Assembly (NCBI RefSeq): GCF_017086445.1
Contig: NZ_CP070968.1
Span: 1,922,001-1,986,000, forward strand
Direction of reading: 5' to 3'
DNA from: Brevundimonas fontaquae
GTDB lineage: Bacteria > Pseudomonadota > Alphaproteobacteria > Caulobacterales > Caulobacteraceae
Length of the DNA: 64,000 nucleotides
Shown here: piece after piece, positions 28,855 to 38,575 of the stretch
Layout of the letters: every line of letters begins with the position of its first letter
Position numbering within the stretch: position 1 is the first letter of the stretch
Translations under genes and position numbers: made by a program
The notes under the pieces: model-generated
Database searches by the model: none
Seen by the model: the letters and a program-made list of their open reading frames with translations, nothing else
What the model was told of the DNA's origin: nothing

Positions 28855-30071
28855 ACACCTTCGATCCCTATGCCGTGCGGGCGCAGTTCCCGATCCTGTC
28901 GCGACAGGTGAACGGCAGGCCGCTGGTCTATCTTGACAACGCGGCCTCGGCGCAGAAGCCGCGCGCGGTGATCGACGCCCTGTTGGCGACGATGGAGGGC
29001 GGCTACGCCAACGTCCACCGGGGCCTGCACACTCTGTCGAACGAGGCGACCGAAGCCTTCGAAAAGGCGCGCGAGATCGTCGCCCGCTTCCTGAACGCCG
29101 AGAGCGCCGAACAGGTGGTCTGGACGAAGGGCGGAACCGAGGCGATCAATCTGGTGGCCAATGGCCTGGGGCTGTCGATCCAGCCGGGCGACGAAATCGT
29201 CGTCTCGGAGATGGAGCATCACTCCAACATCGTGCCGTGGCATCTGCTGCGCGAACGGCGCGGGGCGGTGATCAAGTGGATTCCGGTCAAGGACGACGGG
29301 TCGCTGGACATGGCGGCCTATGCCGGCCTGCTGGGGCCGAAGACGCGGATGGTCGCCGTCACCCATATGTCGAACGTGCTGGGGACCATCAATCCGGTCG
29401 CCGAAATCAGCCGCCTGGCCCATGCGGCGGGGGCTCAGGTGCTGATCGACGGGTGCCAGGGGGCGGTCCATGCGACGCCGGACGTGCAAGCCATCGGCTG
29501 CGACTTCTATGTGCTGACCGGGCACAAGCTGTTCGCGCCCACCGGCATCGGCGCCCTGTACGGCAAGGCCGAGGCGCTGGAGGCGCTGCCGCCCTATCAG
29601 GGCGGGGGCGAGATGATCGAGACGGTCGAGCAGGACCGCGTGACCTATGCCCGGCCGCCGCATCGGTTCGAGGCGGGGACGCCCCCGATCCTGGAGGCCA
29701 TTGGCCTGGGCGTGGCCCTGGAATGGCTGGCGCAATACGACCGGGCGGCCGTGCAGGCGCATGAGCATGCCCTTTATCAGCACGCCGTCGATCGACTTCA
29801 GGGTGAGACCTGGCTGCGGATTCTGGGGCAGGCCGAAGGCAAGGGCGCGATCCTGACCTTTGCCGTCGAGGGCGCGCATGCCCATGATGTCGCCCAGATC
29901 ATGGACCGTTACGGGGTCGCGGTGCGCGCGGGTCTGCATTGCGCCGAGCCGCTGGCGAAAAGAATGGGGGTGACGTCGAGCACCCGCGCCTCCTTCGCCC
30001 TATATAACACCGTGGAGGATGCCGACGCCTTCGTGGATGCGCTGATCAAGGCGCGGAACTTCTTCGTGTAA
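28833..30071 (+). CDS. sufS: Cysteine desulfurase SufS
   Basis: Class II desulfurase of 412 residues. The PLP lysine is K232 in LTGHKLFAPTG and the active Cys370 is in RAGLHCAEP on a short structured loop. HHSNIVPW and GGTEAINLVAN motifs are intact. The usual DGAQ motif reads DGCQ here. The ATG at 28833 lies inside the end of sufD; a GTG at 28851 would be six residues shorter. No sufE or sufU is seen in the window, so the sulfur acceptor partner must be encoded elsewhere. Confidence 0.95.
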   Translation: MADGAVVNTFDPYAVRAQFPILSRQVNGRPLVYLDNAASAQKPRAVIDALLATMEGGYANVHRGLHTLSNEATEAFEKAREIVARFLNAESAEQVVWTKGGTEAINLVANGLGLSIQPGDEIVVSEMEHHSNIVPWHLLRERRGAVIKWIPVKDDGSLDMAAYAGLLGPKTRMVAVTHMSNVLGTINPVAEISRLAHAAGAQVLIDGCQGAVHATPDVQAIGCDFYVLTGHKLFAPTGIGALYGKAEALEALPPYQGGGEMIETVEQDRVTYARPPHRFEAGTPPILEAIGLGVALEWLAQYDRAAVQAHEHALYQHAVDRLQGETWLRILGQAEGKGAILTFAVEGAHAHDVAQIMDRYGVAVRAGLHCAEPLAKRMGVTSSTRASFALYNTVEDADAFVDALIKARNFFV

Positions 30072-30075
30072 GCCG

Positions 30076-30465
30076 ATGACAGATCAACCGATTCAAGACA
30101 GCGACGCCTTCAAGGACGCCTGGGACGAACCCCAGAAAAGCGCCCTGTCGCAGGCCGAGCTGGACACCCTGACCGATCAACTGATCGAGGCGCTGAAGTC
30201 GGTCTATGACCCGGAAATCCCGGTCGACATCTATGAGCTGGGCCTGATCTACCGCGTGGACGTCAACGACGATCGCGACGTGGTGGTGGACATGACCCTG
30301 ACGGCGCCGGGCTGTCCCGTCGCCGGCGAAATGCCGGGCTGGGTCGAGACGGCGGTGGAAAAGGTCGAGGGCGTGCGCAGCGCCAAGGCCAATCTGGTGT
30401 TCGATCCGCCGTGGGACGCCTCCAAGATGAGCGACGAGGCCAAGCTGGCCCTGAACATGTTCTGA
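30076..30465 (+). CDS. sufT: SufT/MIP18-family Fe-S maturation protein
   Basis: Protein of 129 residues with the DUF59/MIP18 domain: VYDPEIPVDIYELGLIYRV and TLTAPGCPVAGEMPGWVE with the conserved Cys, then VFDPPWDASKMSDEAKL at the end. SufT homologues help mature Fe-S proteins after cluster assembly. It begins five bases after sufS. The last codons and the following gene start are involved in an 11-base direct duplication (30457-30481). Confidence 0.93.
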   Translation: MTDQPIQDSDAFKDAWDEPQKSALSQAELDTLTDQLIEALKSVYDPEIPVDIYELGLIYRVDVNDDRDVVVDMTLTAPGCPVAGEMPGWVETAVEKVEGVRSAKANLVFDPPWDASKMSDEAKLALNMF

Positions 30466-30481
30466 TGGATATGTTCTGATG
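30457..30481 (+). repeat. 11-base tandem duplication at the sufT/sufA junction
   Basis: ATGTTCTGATG occurs at 30457-30467 and again at 30471-30481, three bases apart. The first copy contains the sufT stop and the second ends in the sufA start region. It looks like a small duplication that separated two formerly overlapping genes. Confidence 0.7.
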
Positions 30482-30868
30482 AGCGAGCTTCAAGCCACAT
30501 CCCGTCCGCGCCGCCCGCGCCCAAAGGCCGTCACCCTGACGGACGCGGCCGCCGAGCGAGTGCGTGAGATCCTGGACAATGCCGAGAATGATCACATCGG
30601 CCTGAGGATCGGCGTCAAGAACGGTGGGTGCGCCGGGCAGGAGTACACCTTCGCCTACGCCGACGAGATCGGGCCGATGGACGAGGTGGTCGAGGACAAG
30701 GGCGTCACCATCCTGATCGAGCCTCGGGCCGTGCTGTTCCTGATCGGCACCGAGATCGACTATGAGACGACGCGGCTGGCGTCCAAGTTCGTGTTCAACA
30801 ATCCGAACCAGACCGACGCCTGCGGTTGCGGCGAGAGCGTGACCATCGTGCCGGTCGCCGCCGACTGA
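30479..30868 (+). CDS. sufA: A-type Fe-S carrier (SufA/IscA family)
   Basis: Protein of 129 residues with a basic Pro/Arg-rich leader (about 1-18) and the A-type domain. The three cluster cysteines are in KNGGCAGQEY and DACGCGESV. A-type carriers deliver clusters from the SufBCD scaffold to target proteins. It is the last identifiable Fe-S gene of the operon. The start ATG at 30479 lies in a duplicated sequence that also contains the sufT stop. Confidence 0.94.
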   Translation: MSELQATSRPRRPRPKAVTLTDAAAERVREILDNAENDHIGLRIGVKNGGCAGQEYTFAYADEIGPMDEVVEDKGVTILIEPRAVLFLIGTEIDYETTRLASKFVFNNPNQTDACGCGESVTIVPVAAD

Positions 30869-30869
30869 G

Positions 30870-31217
30870 ATGGCTTACGACGCGGACTTCGGCGAATGGG
30901 TCCGCGAGCATTTTCATGCGCTCGGCCGCCTGGAGATCAAGCGCATGTTCGGCGGGGCCGGGGTCTATGCCGCCGGTGTCATGTTCGCCCTGCTGGACGA
31001 CGGCATGGTCTGGTTGAAGGGCGACGAGGCGCTGGGCGAGGCCTTCGTCGAGGCCGGCTCGCGTCAGTTCACCTATCCGACCAAGGACGGCCGCATGATG
31101 AGCATGGGTTACTGGACCTTGCCCGAAGCGGCCTTGGACGATCCCGACGAAGCCGTCGCCTGGGCCCGGCGGTCGCTGGATGTGGCGGTGAAGAAGGCGT
31201 CGGGGAAGAAGCGCTAG
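30870..31217 (+). CDS. TfoX/Sxy N-terminal domain protein
   Basis: Protein of 115 residues made of the TfoX N-terminal domain alone: IKRMFGGAGVYAAGVMFALLDDGMVWLKGD and YWTLPEAALDDPDEAVAWARRSL. Full-length Sxy/TfoX controls competence in gammaproteobacteria, but this short form lacks the C-terminal domain and has no known role. It begins one base after the sufA stop and may be read from the same transcript. The C-terminus is Lys-rich (KKASGKKR). Confidence 0.88.
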   Translation: MAYDADFGEWVREHFHALGRLEIKRMFGGAGVYAAGVMFALLDDGMVWLKGDEALGEAFVEAGSRQFTYPTKDGRMMSMGYWTLPEAALDDPDEAVAWARRSLDVAVKKASGKKR

Positions 31218-31414
31218 CCCGCATCAGGTCGAACCACCCGAACCGAGTGCCCCGGGTGCGCCTCGGCCTCCGCTCTGGCGCATCGGACGGCGCTTTTGGC
31301 GTCGGTGAAAACGCCTTCGAACAGGCCGTCGCTTGAGGTGATGCGCCAGCGATCGCCGACAGGCTGAATCGTCAGGATTTCGACGGAGGGTGGCGAGGCC
31401 AGGGGCGTAATCAT
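31214..31414 (-). CDS. Small conserved-looking hypothetical protein
   Basis: Reading frame of 66 residues: ILTIQPVGDRWRITSSDGLFEGVFTD followed by AKSAVRCARAEAEAHPG and a basic end. The layout, a short beta hairpin with W and a DG turn, then an Ala-rich helix, resembles small DUF2188-like proteins; the match is not certain. Its stop overlaps the convergent TfoX gene by four bases, and its start overlaps the stop of another short frame upstream. Confidence 0.6.
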   Translation of the reverse strand: MITPLASPPSVEILTIQPVGDRWRITSSDGLFEGVFTDAKSAVRCARAEAEAHPGHSVRVVRPDAG

Positions 31415-31539
31415 TGGGTGCGGCGGTGTTGGTCGCGGTTCAGGCGGTCGGCCTCGGCCTGAAGTCGGGCGGCGAGACGTTCAGCCGAGATGCGATTGGG
31501 CAGGGGCGGGTGCAGGCGTTGTTGACCGCCACGGCCCAA
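31411..31539 (-). CDS. Very small ORF upstream of the 66-residue gene (tentative)
   Basis: A 42-residue frame beginning at a TTG, with a basic amphipathic helix (ISAERLAARLQAEADRLNRDQ) and a stop that overlaps the next ATG (ATGA). The overlap and helix pattern suggest a real coupled gene. No clear ribosome site is visible and the start is uncertain. Confidence 0.3.
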   Translation of the reverse strand: MGRGGQQRLHPPLPNRISAERLAARLQAEADRLNRDQHRRTQ

Positions 31540-31573
31540 CCGCTGGCGCGAGGCACGACCCTGTATTGTCTGG

Positions 31574-31600
31574 GAGGGCGGCGCGTGTCACGCCGCCCTC
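31574..31600. terminator. Strong hairpin, probable terminator
   Basis: GAGGGCGGCG and CGCCGCCCTC pair perfectly over ten bases (31574-31583 with 31591-31600) around a seven-base loop. It lies 14 bases after the stop of the 42-residue gene at 31615-31743. There is no T run, so it may act with Rho or as an mRNA end structure. Confidence 0.6.
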
Positions 31601-31614
31601 GATATGGCCCTGCA

Positions 31615-31743
31615 TCATCGCGCGCTGCCCTTGCGGATCGGGGCGCCGAACAGGGCGCCGATGAAGGTCATCGCCATTTGAAGGCTTGTCGGCGCCGGGG
31701 CGGGACGTTTCAGGGTCTCGGCCAGCAGGTGGGAACGGCTCAT
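31615..31743 (-). CDS. Small hypothetical protein of 42 residues
   Basis: An ATG at 31743 with AAGGAG six bases before it opens a 42-residue frame: SRSHLLAETLKRPAPAP, then a hydrophobic Gly/Ala segment (MAMTFIGALFGAPI) and a basic end (RKGSAR). The ribosome site is among the best in the window and a hairpin follows the stop, so I think this is a true small gene. No family recognised; it may attach weakly to the membrane. Confidence 0.6.
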   Translation of the reverse strand: MSRSHLLAETLKRPAPAPTSLQMAMTFIGALFGAPIRKGSAR

Positions 31744-31884
31744 TGTCATCTCCTTGGAGCCGCAGAAGACGCCCGATCCCCGTAAAGCGGCCATGTCGAA
31801 AGCATCGCCGGGCGTAATGCGGACCTAAAGCGGAGTGATCAGGGGCCTTATCGCCACGCAGATGTGGGCCGTTCCGCGGTCACG

Positions 31885-31916
31885 CTTGAACCGCGGGTCT
31901 TTCAAACCACATACTC
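31885..31916 (+). promoter_or_regulatory. Candidate heat-shock (sigma-32) promoter of lon
   Basis: CTTGAA (31885-31890) is followed after 17 bases by CACATA (31908-31913), resembling the sigma-32 pattern CTTGAA...CCCATnT. It lies 111 bases before the lon ATG, in a gap without genes. lon is heat-shock controlled in many bacteria. Confidence 0.45.
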
Positions 31917-32023
31917 ATCCGAACGCCGTCGGAATCGACGGGCCGTCATGCGCCGGTCGGGCCTCTTGCCCGGCGGACCCTGGCGGCGGGCCGGAGATGA
32001 TCAATGGCCCAGGAGTACGCATC

Positions 32024-34420
<2,397 letters not shown>

Positions 34421-34439
34421 CGCCGAGTTGAACAGCGAG

Positions 34440-34476
34440 CGCCGCCGGTGATCACACCGGCGGCGTTTTCGTTTTT
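34440..34476 (+). terminator. Rho-independent terminator after lon
   Basis: Perfect 11-base stem CGCCGCCGGTG / CACCGGCGGCG (34440-34450 with 34455-34465), ATCA loop, then TTTTCGTTTTT. Confidence 0.93.
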
Positions 34477-34525
34477 GACGCAACCGTCGATCTGTCCTTA
34501 AGTGATTCGTTCTGGAGGGGGACGG

Positions 34526-34801
34526 ATGACCAAGGCGGAACTGATCGGCCGCATGGCTGCGGCGGCGAACATCAGCCGTGATCAGGCGAAAGCTGCGCTG
34601 GAGGCTTTTACCGACGGCGTAACCGAATCGCTGACGCTGGGTGCGGACGTGAAGCTAATCGGCTTCGGCAGTTTCGTCGCCGTGGACCGCAAGGCCGGCG
34701 TCGCGCGCAATCCGCAGACCGGCGCGGCCGTCGCCCGCCCGGCCTCGCGCACTGCGCGCTTTCGCCCGGGCGAAGGTTTGAAAAGCGCCTTGAACGGTTG
34801 A
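34526..34801 (+). CDS. hup: HU-family DNA-binding protein
   Basis: Nucleoid protein of 91 residues. The N-terminal helices MTKAELIGRMAAAANISRDQ and ALEAFTDGVTESL are followed by the beta-arm region GFGSFVAVDRKAGVARNPQTG with the conserved RNP motif, and the end ARFRPGEGLKSAL. It compacts DNA as a dimer. The ATG at 34526 is preceded by GGAGGGG. The order lon-hup is shared with many proteobacteria. Confidence 0.96.
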   Translation: MTKAELIGRMAAAANISRDQAKAALEAFTDGVTESLTLGADVKLIGFGSFVAVDRKAGVARNPQTGAAVARPASRTARFRPGEGLKSALNG

Positions 34802-34835
34802 GGCGCGACGGGCATAAGCCCGTCTCTGCCCTTGG

Positions 34836-34912
34836 GGGCGGCTAGCTCAGCTGGTCAGAGCATCTCGTTTACACCGAGAGGGTCGGCGGTTCGAACCCGT
34901 CGCCGCCTACCA
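34836..34912 (+). tRNA. tRNA-Val (anticodon TAC)
   Basis: 77 bases with the CCA end encoded. Acceptor GGGCGGC pairs with GCCGCCT (first pair G-U). The D-arm is GCTCAGCTGGTCAGAGC, the anticodon stem CTCG/CGAG encloses TTTACAC with anticodon TAC, and the T-loop is TTCGAAC. A terminator hairpin follows at 34921. Confidence 0.95.
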
Positions 34913-34952
34913 AACAAAAAGGCCGCCGGATCGCTCCGGCGGCCTTTCGTTT
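34912..34952. terminator. Bidirectional terminator between tRNA-Val and the autotransporter gene
   Basis: Stem GGCCGCCGGA / TCCGGCGGCC (34921-34930 with 34935-34944), TCGC loop. It is followed by TTTCGTTT on the + strand and preceded by AAACAAAAA, which reads as TTTTTGTTT on the - strand, so it can end both converging transcripts. Confidence 0.9.
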
Positions 34953-34970
34953 GTCTGGATCAGGCTACGA

Positions 34971-37900
34971 TCAGAAGCGGAAGCTGGCCCGCAGCAGCAG
35001 CGAATAGCGAACGTAGTCTTCCAGCAGTTCGGCGTCGCCGGTCAGCGACAGCATGCCCAGTTCGTTACCGAAGTTCAGGCGGAAGCCCAGGATCGGCCCG
35101 CCGCCTTCGATGGCGTCCGGCGACAGGATGAAGTCCTGGCCGCCGCTGGCGAAGCGAGCGATGGTTTCGCCGGCGTCGACCGAGATATTCTGGCGATAGC
35201 CGACGCGCAGTTCCGGACGAATCCAGCCGTTGCGGCCGAAGCCATAGCCGACGTTCATCGCCGCCACCGCCGAGAAGATGTGGCTGTCGCGCGAATCGAT
35301 GTCGAGATCGAAGCCGTCGCCGCCGCCCTTCTCGCTGCGCGAGCCCTCCGACAGGCTGAAATATTCGCCGTAGATTTCGGGGCGGATGTTCAGCCGGCCG
35401 AAGTTGCGCTCGTACGAAGCCCCGCCGGCGACCGCAGCCGTCCAGCCGTGCCAGTCGGACTTGTTGTTCAGATAGACGCCCGTAGCGACCAGCGAGCGGT
35501 CCGCGCTGAAGGAGGCATAGCCGCCGGCCGCACGGGCCCAGGTCGTCCAGTACTGACCCTGAGCGCGCCAGTAGAGGCCCAGCTCCAGCAGGTTGGCCGA
35601 CAGGACCTCTTCGGCCTCGGCCTCGGGATCCTTGATGTCGGACGAGGTGAAGGCGGCCGAGATGCCGACGGCGCCCAGGCTGGTGCCCTTTTCGACGCCG
35701 CCCGCGACGCCGAAGCCTTCGGACCGGAAGCCGTAGGAGTCGGTCTTGTCCTTGTCGGCGTAGAAGTTGATCTCCTGCACCCAGGCGCTGGTTTCACCCG
35801 GCGCAGCGGCGGCGTTGCGGCCGGTCAGCGCGCGGGTGACCGCATCGACGCCGGCCGACAGCGACATCAGCGGTCCGCCGGAGTGGTCGGGCAGCATCTG
35901 CTCGTAGGCGTCGATGAAGCCGTCGCGCGACGTCTGCGACAGGAACAGATTGCGCAGGGCCTCATTGGAACCCAGCGCGCCATAGACGGCGTCATACGCC
36001 GAGGCCTCGACCGGGATCAACCCGGCCTCGGAAGCCGTGCGGCGACGGGCGTCGACATAGACGGTGTTGCCGGCGACGCCACCCTGCACGACGTAGAGAT
36101 AGGGCGAGTTATCCGACAGCAGGGTCTGGTTGATCTGACCCACATTCAACGTGCCGGCGGTAATGACGTTGAACCGCTCGGGCTGATCGATCAGCGACGA
36201 GAAGCGGACGCCCAATGTGGAGCCTGTCGCCAAGGTCGCATTGCCGCTGACGTTGAAGCCGCCGGCGCGGTCGTTGGCGGGGTCAAGATTGACCAGCAAC
36301 GTCCCTTCAGCGCCGATGTTCAGATTGGAGATCGCCGTGGCGCCCGTCTGGGTGGCGGCCAGGGTGCCCTTGGATACATTGATGTCCAGCAGACCGTCGC
36401 TGTTGGCGATGGCGCCGGTCACGACCGCGCCGCCGCTGATGTTCAGCCGGTCGGCGCCGGCGCCGAAATCGATGTCGCCGTTCAGCACGCCGTTCTCGAT
36501 ATTGAGCGTGTCGGCGCCCGAGCCCAGCTTGATCGCGCCGACGATGGCCGGTTCGTTCGCGTCCGGCACGCCATCCTTGTCCGTGTCCGTCGCCGTGCTG
36601 CCTGCGGCGGCGGGAATGCCGTACTGACGCAGAGTGACGCCGGTCGTGTTGGCTGACACGTCGATGGCGGTCACCTTGCCAGTCACCGGATTTGTATCGT
36701 CGGTGTTAGGGGTGAGCGAGCCGATGATCGAACCGGCGTTGTTCAGCTGGGTCAGGCTGCCGGACTGGTCACGAATAACGGTGGCCGAACCCTGATTGCC
36801 GCCGAAAGAGGCGACGAGATTGCCGGTGTTGGTCAGGGAGCCGACGTTGGCGCCCGCACCGATCAGAATGCCGGTCGCGCTCTGGGCCTGCTTGCCCGAG
36901 GCGACGGCCTGAATGGCGCCCGTGTTGTTGATCGTCGGAGCAGTCACGCCCGAGCCGATCCAGATGCCGGTTGCATTGGCGTCAACGGCCGTGGACGAGA
37001 TGCCGCCCTCGTTACGCACGCCGCCGACGACGTTTACGGCCTGGCCGCCCGTCACGCCGAGTTGCACGGCGCGTGACTCCACGCCGGAGTAAAGGCCGGA
37101 TCCGATGATCGTGCCGCGGTTGATCAGGCCATAGGCCGCATCGCCAGTGCCTACCGCGCCGAGGGTCACCGCCTGTGTCGTCGAACCGATCAGCAGCGCA
37201 GGTGCACCGCCCAATGACGTAATGGAGGCGGCTGTCTCGCTGGCGTCTGGGATGCCGTCGCCGTCGCGATCGGTATCGTCGCGGTTCTTGACGCCGTCGC
37301 CGTCATCGTCCTCATCGCCGTTCTTGACGCCGTCCTTGTCGTCGTCGCCCTCGATGCCGGCCTCGGAATAAGCAAGGGCCTTATCAAACAAGACGCCGCC
37401 GGCGACGTTGGCGCCGACGCGTACGGCGGGGCCGCCCTGCAGCAGATCGTCGGCGTCGAGTTCGTCAAGGAACACAGTCTTCGCATTGTCGAACGTGCCG
37501 GTCGTCGGACGCGCGGGCGGCGGGGTGGTGTATCGATACCCCGTCGCCACGACCGTGGAGTGAATCTTGAGCGCACCGCCGACATCGCCCTCGATCGAGA
37601 CGCCGGACGCATTGGCGCCGAGCGCCGAGATGGAGCCGGCAAGATCGACGTTGCCGGAAATCGGGCCCGTGGTGCGGATGGCGGCGCTGTCGTTGCCGGT
37701 GACACGGACCGTGCCCAAGCTCTGAAGCTTGCCGTTCAGCGCGGATTCGACAGCCAGGCCGTAGGAGTTGTTGCCCTCGACCGCGATTGCGCCAGAGCCT
37801 TCGACCACAATGTTGCCGGTGAAGGGCGAGGCGCCGGTGACCCGTACGCCGTAGCGGCCGGTCCCGGTGGCGAACGGACCGTCCAGGTCGCCGTCGCCGT

Positions 37901-38264
37901 CGGTGTCCTTGATGTCGGCCGTTTCCAGGGTGTCATTCACGGTGATGGAGCCACCGACGATCACCGAGCCGGTGTTGCCGCCGTTGACCAGAAGACCCGT
38001 CGAGCCGTCGGCCGACTTGTCCATCGTGATGGAGCCGCCGCTGTCCAGATCGACCGTGTTGTTGCTGTTCAGGGTAACCGCCGCGCCCGAGGCGACGGCG
38101 ACGCTGCCGCCGCTGGCGATGCGGATGTTATCGGCGGCCGTGCCCGTCGCATTGGACGTCTGGATCGGTGTGGTCCGGGCGTTCGAGATGACGATCTCGG
38201 CCTGGGATCCTGTGGCGACCATCAAGGGGGCGATCGCCACTGCGGTCGCGAGCAAAATACGCAT
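34971..38264 (-). CDS. Autotransporter-domain protein with calcium-binding-type repeats
   Basis: Large surface protein of 1097 residues. A signal peptide (RILLATAVAIAPLMVATGSQA) precedes a Gly/Ala/Val/Thr-rich beta-helix-like passenger (about 30-720) with recurrent G-N-V/I rungs. The C-terminal ~300 residues form an autotransporter barrel ending in the outer-membrane signature LLLRASFRF. The passenger contains Asp-rich DxDxDG motifs like thrombospondin type 3 repeats at about 118-128, 306-343 and 557-570, implying calcium-dependent folding. The ATG at 38264 is preferred over the GTG at 38288 because it begins the signal peptide. No processing protease lies nearby. Adhesion or biofilm function is possible but not shown. 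Confidence 0.88.
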   Translation of the reverse strand: MRILLATAVAIAPLMVATGSQAEIVISNARTTPIQTSNATGTAADNIRIASGGSVAVASGAAVTLNSNNTVDLDSGGSITMDKSADGSTGLLVNGGNTGSVIVGGSITVNDTLETADIKDTDGDGDLDGPFATGTGRYGVRVTGASPFTGNIVVEGSGAIAVEGNNSYGLAVESALNGKLQSLGTVRVTGNDSAAIRTTGPISGNVDLAGSISALGANASGVSIEGDVGGALKIHSTVVATGYRYTTPPPARPTTGTFDNAKTVFLDELDADDLLQGGPAVRVGANVAGGVLFDKALAYSEAGIEGDDDKDGVKNGDEDDDGDGVKNRDDTDRDGDGIPDASETAASITSLGGAPALLIGSTTQAVTLGAVGTGDAAYGLINRGTIIGSGLYSGVESRAVQLGVTGGQAVNVVGGVRNEGGISSTAVDANATGIWIGSGVTAPTINNTGAIQAVASGKQAQSATGILIGAGANVGSLTNTGNLVASFGGNQGSATVIRDQSGSLTQLNNAGSIIGSLTPNTDDTNPVTGKVTAIDVSANTTGVTLRQYGIPAAAGSTATDTDKDGVPDANEPAIVGAIKLGSGADTLNIENGVLNGDIDFGAGADRLNISGGAVVTGAIANSDGLLDINVSKGTLAATQTGATAISNLNIGAEGTLLVNLDPANDRAGGFNVSGNATLATGSTLGVRFSSLIDQPERFNVITAGTLNVGQINQTLLSDNSPYLYVVQGGVAGNTVYVDARRRTASEAGLIPVEASAYDAVYGALGSNEALRNLFLSQTSRDGFIDAYEQMLPDHSGGPLMSLSAGVDAVTRALTGRNAAAAPGETSAWVQEINFYADKDKTDSYGFRSEGFGVAGGVEKGTSLGAVGISAAFTSSDIKDPEAEAEEVLSANLLELGLYWRAQGQYWTTWARAAGGYASFSADRSLVATGVYLNNKSDWHGWTAAVAGGASYERNFGRLNIRPEIYGEYFSLSEGSRSEKGGGDGFDLDIDSRDSHIFSAVAAMNVGYGFGRNGWIRPELRVGYRQNISVDAGETIARFASGGQDFILSPDAIEGGGPILGFRLNFGNELGMLSLTGDAELLEDYVRYSLLLRASFRF

Positions 38265-38575
38265 TCGGTAGAAACCCCTGGTGGTCACGCGTCACGTTAC
38301 GGGAGACCCCTTAGCAGGGTCCGCGCCAGCGTTCCAAGTTTATCGAATTTGAGGCGAATGCAAGGCCGTGATGGTCCTGAGGCGATCCTGTAAGGCGACC
38401 CACGTTCGTTCGCCGATGCCCGATAGGCCGAACGCGGATGGAATCGCGAAGGCGCGCACTTGAGCTTTGCCGCGCCCGGGTTTACGGGCGTCGAACGGTC
38501 CAAAGGCCGCGTCCCGTGGACGCATCCATCGAACCCCTTCGGCGTTCGACAGCCCAGACCAGGCGAGAACACTCC
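38265..38575. other. 311-base divergent intergenic region
   Basis: Between the autotransporter gene (minus) and the glycosyltransferase gene (plus). I see no gene or strong hairpin. It must hold both promoters; frames crossing it lack coding character. Confidence 0.5.

Noticed and set aside
31414..31785. 123-codon open frame on the + strand before lon
   Set aside because: It runs antisense across two better-supported small frames and a strong hairpin. It lacks a ribosome site and coding character.
35280..36656. 458-codon open frame on the + strand inside the autotransporter gene
   Set aside because: Antisense shadow of a clear autotransporter barrel and passenger; composition dominated by Arg/Gly/Asp/Val with no motifs.
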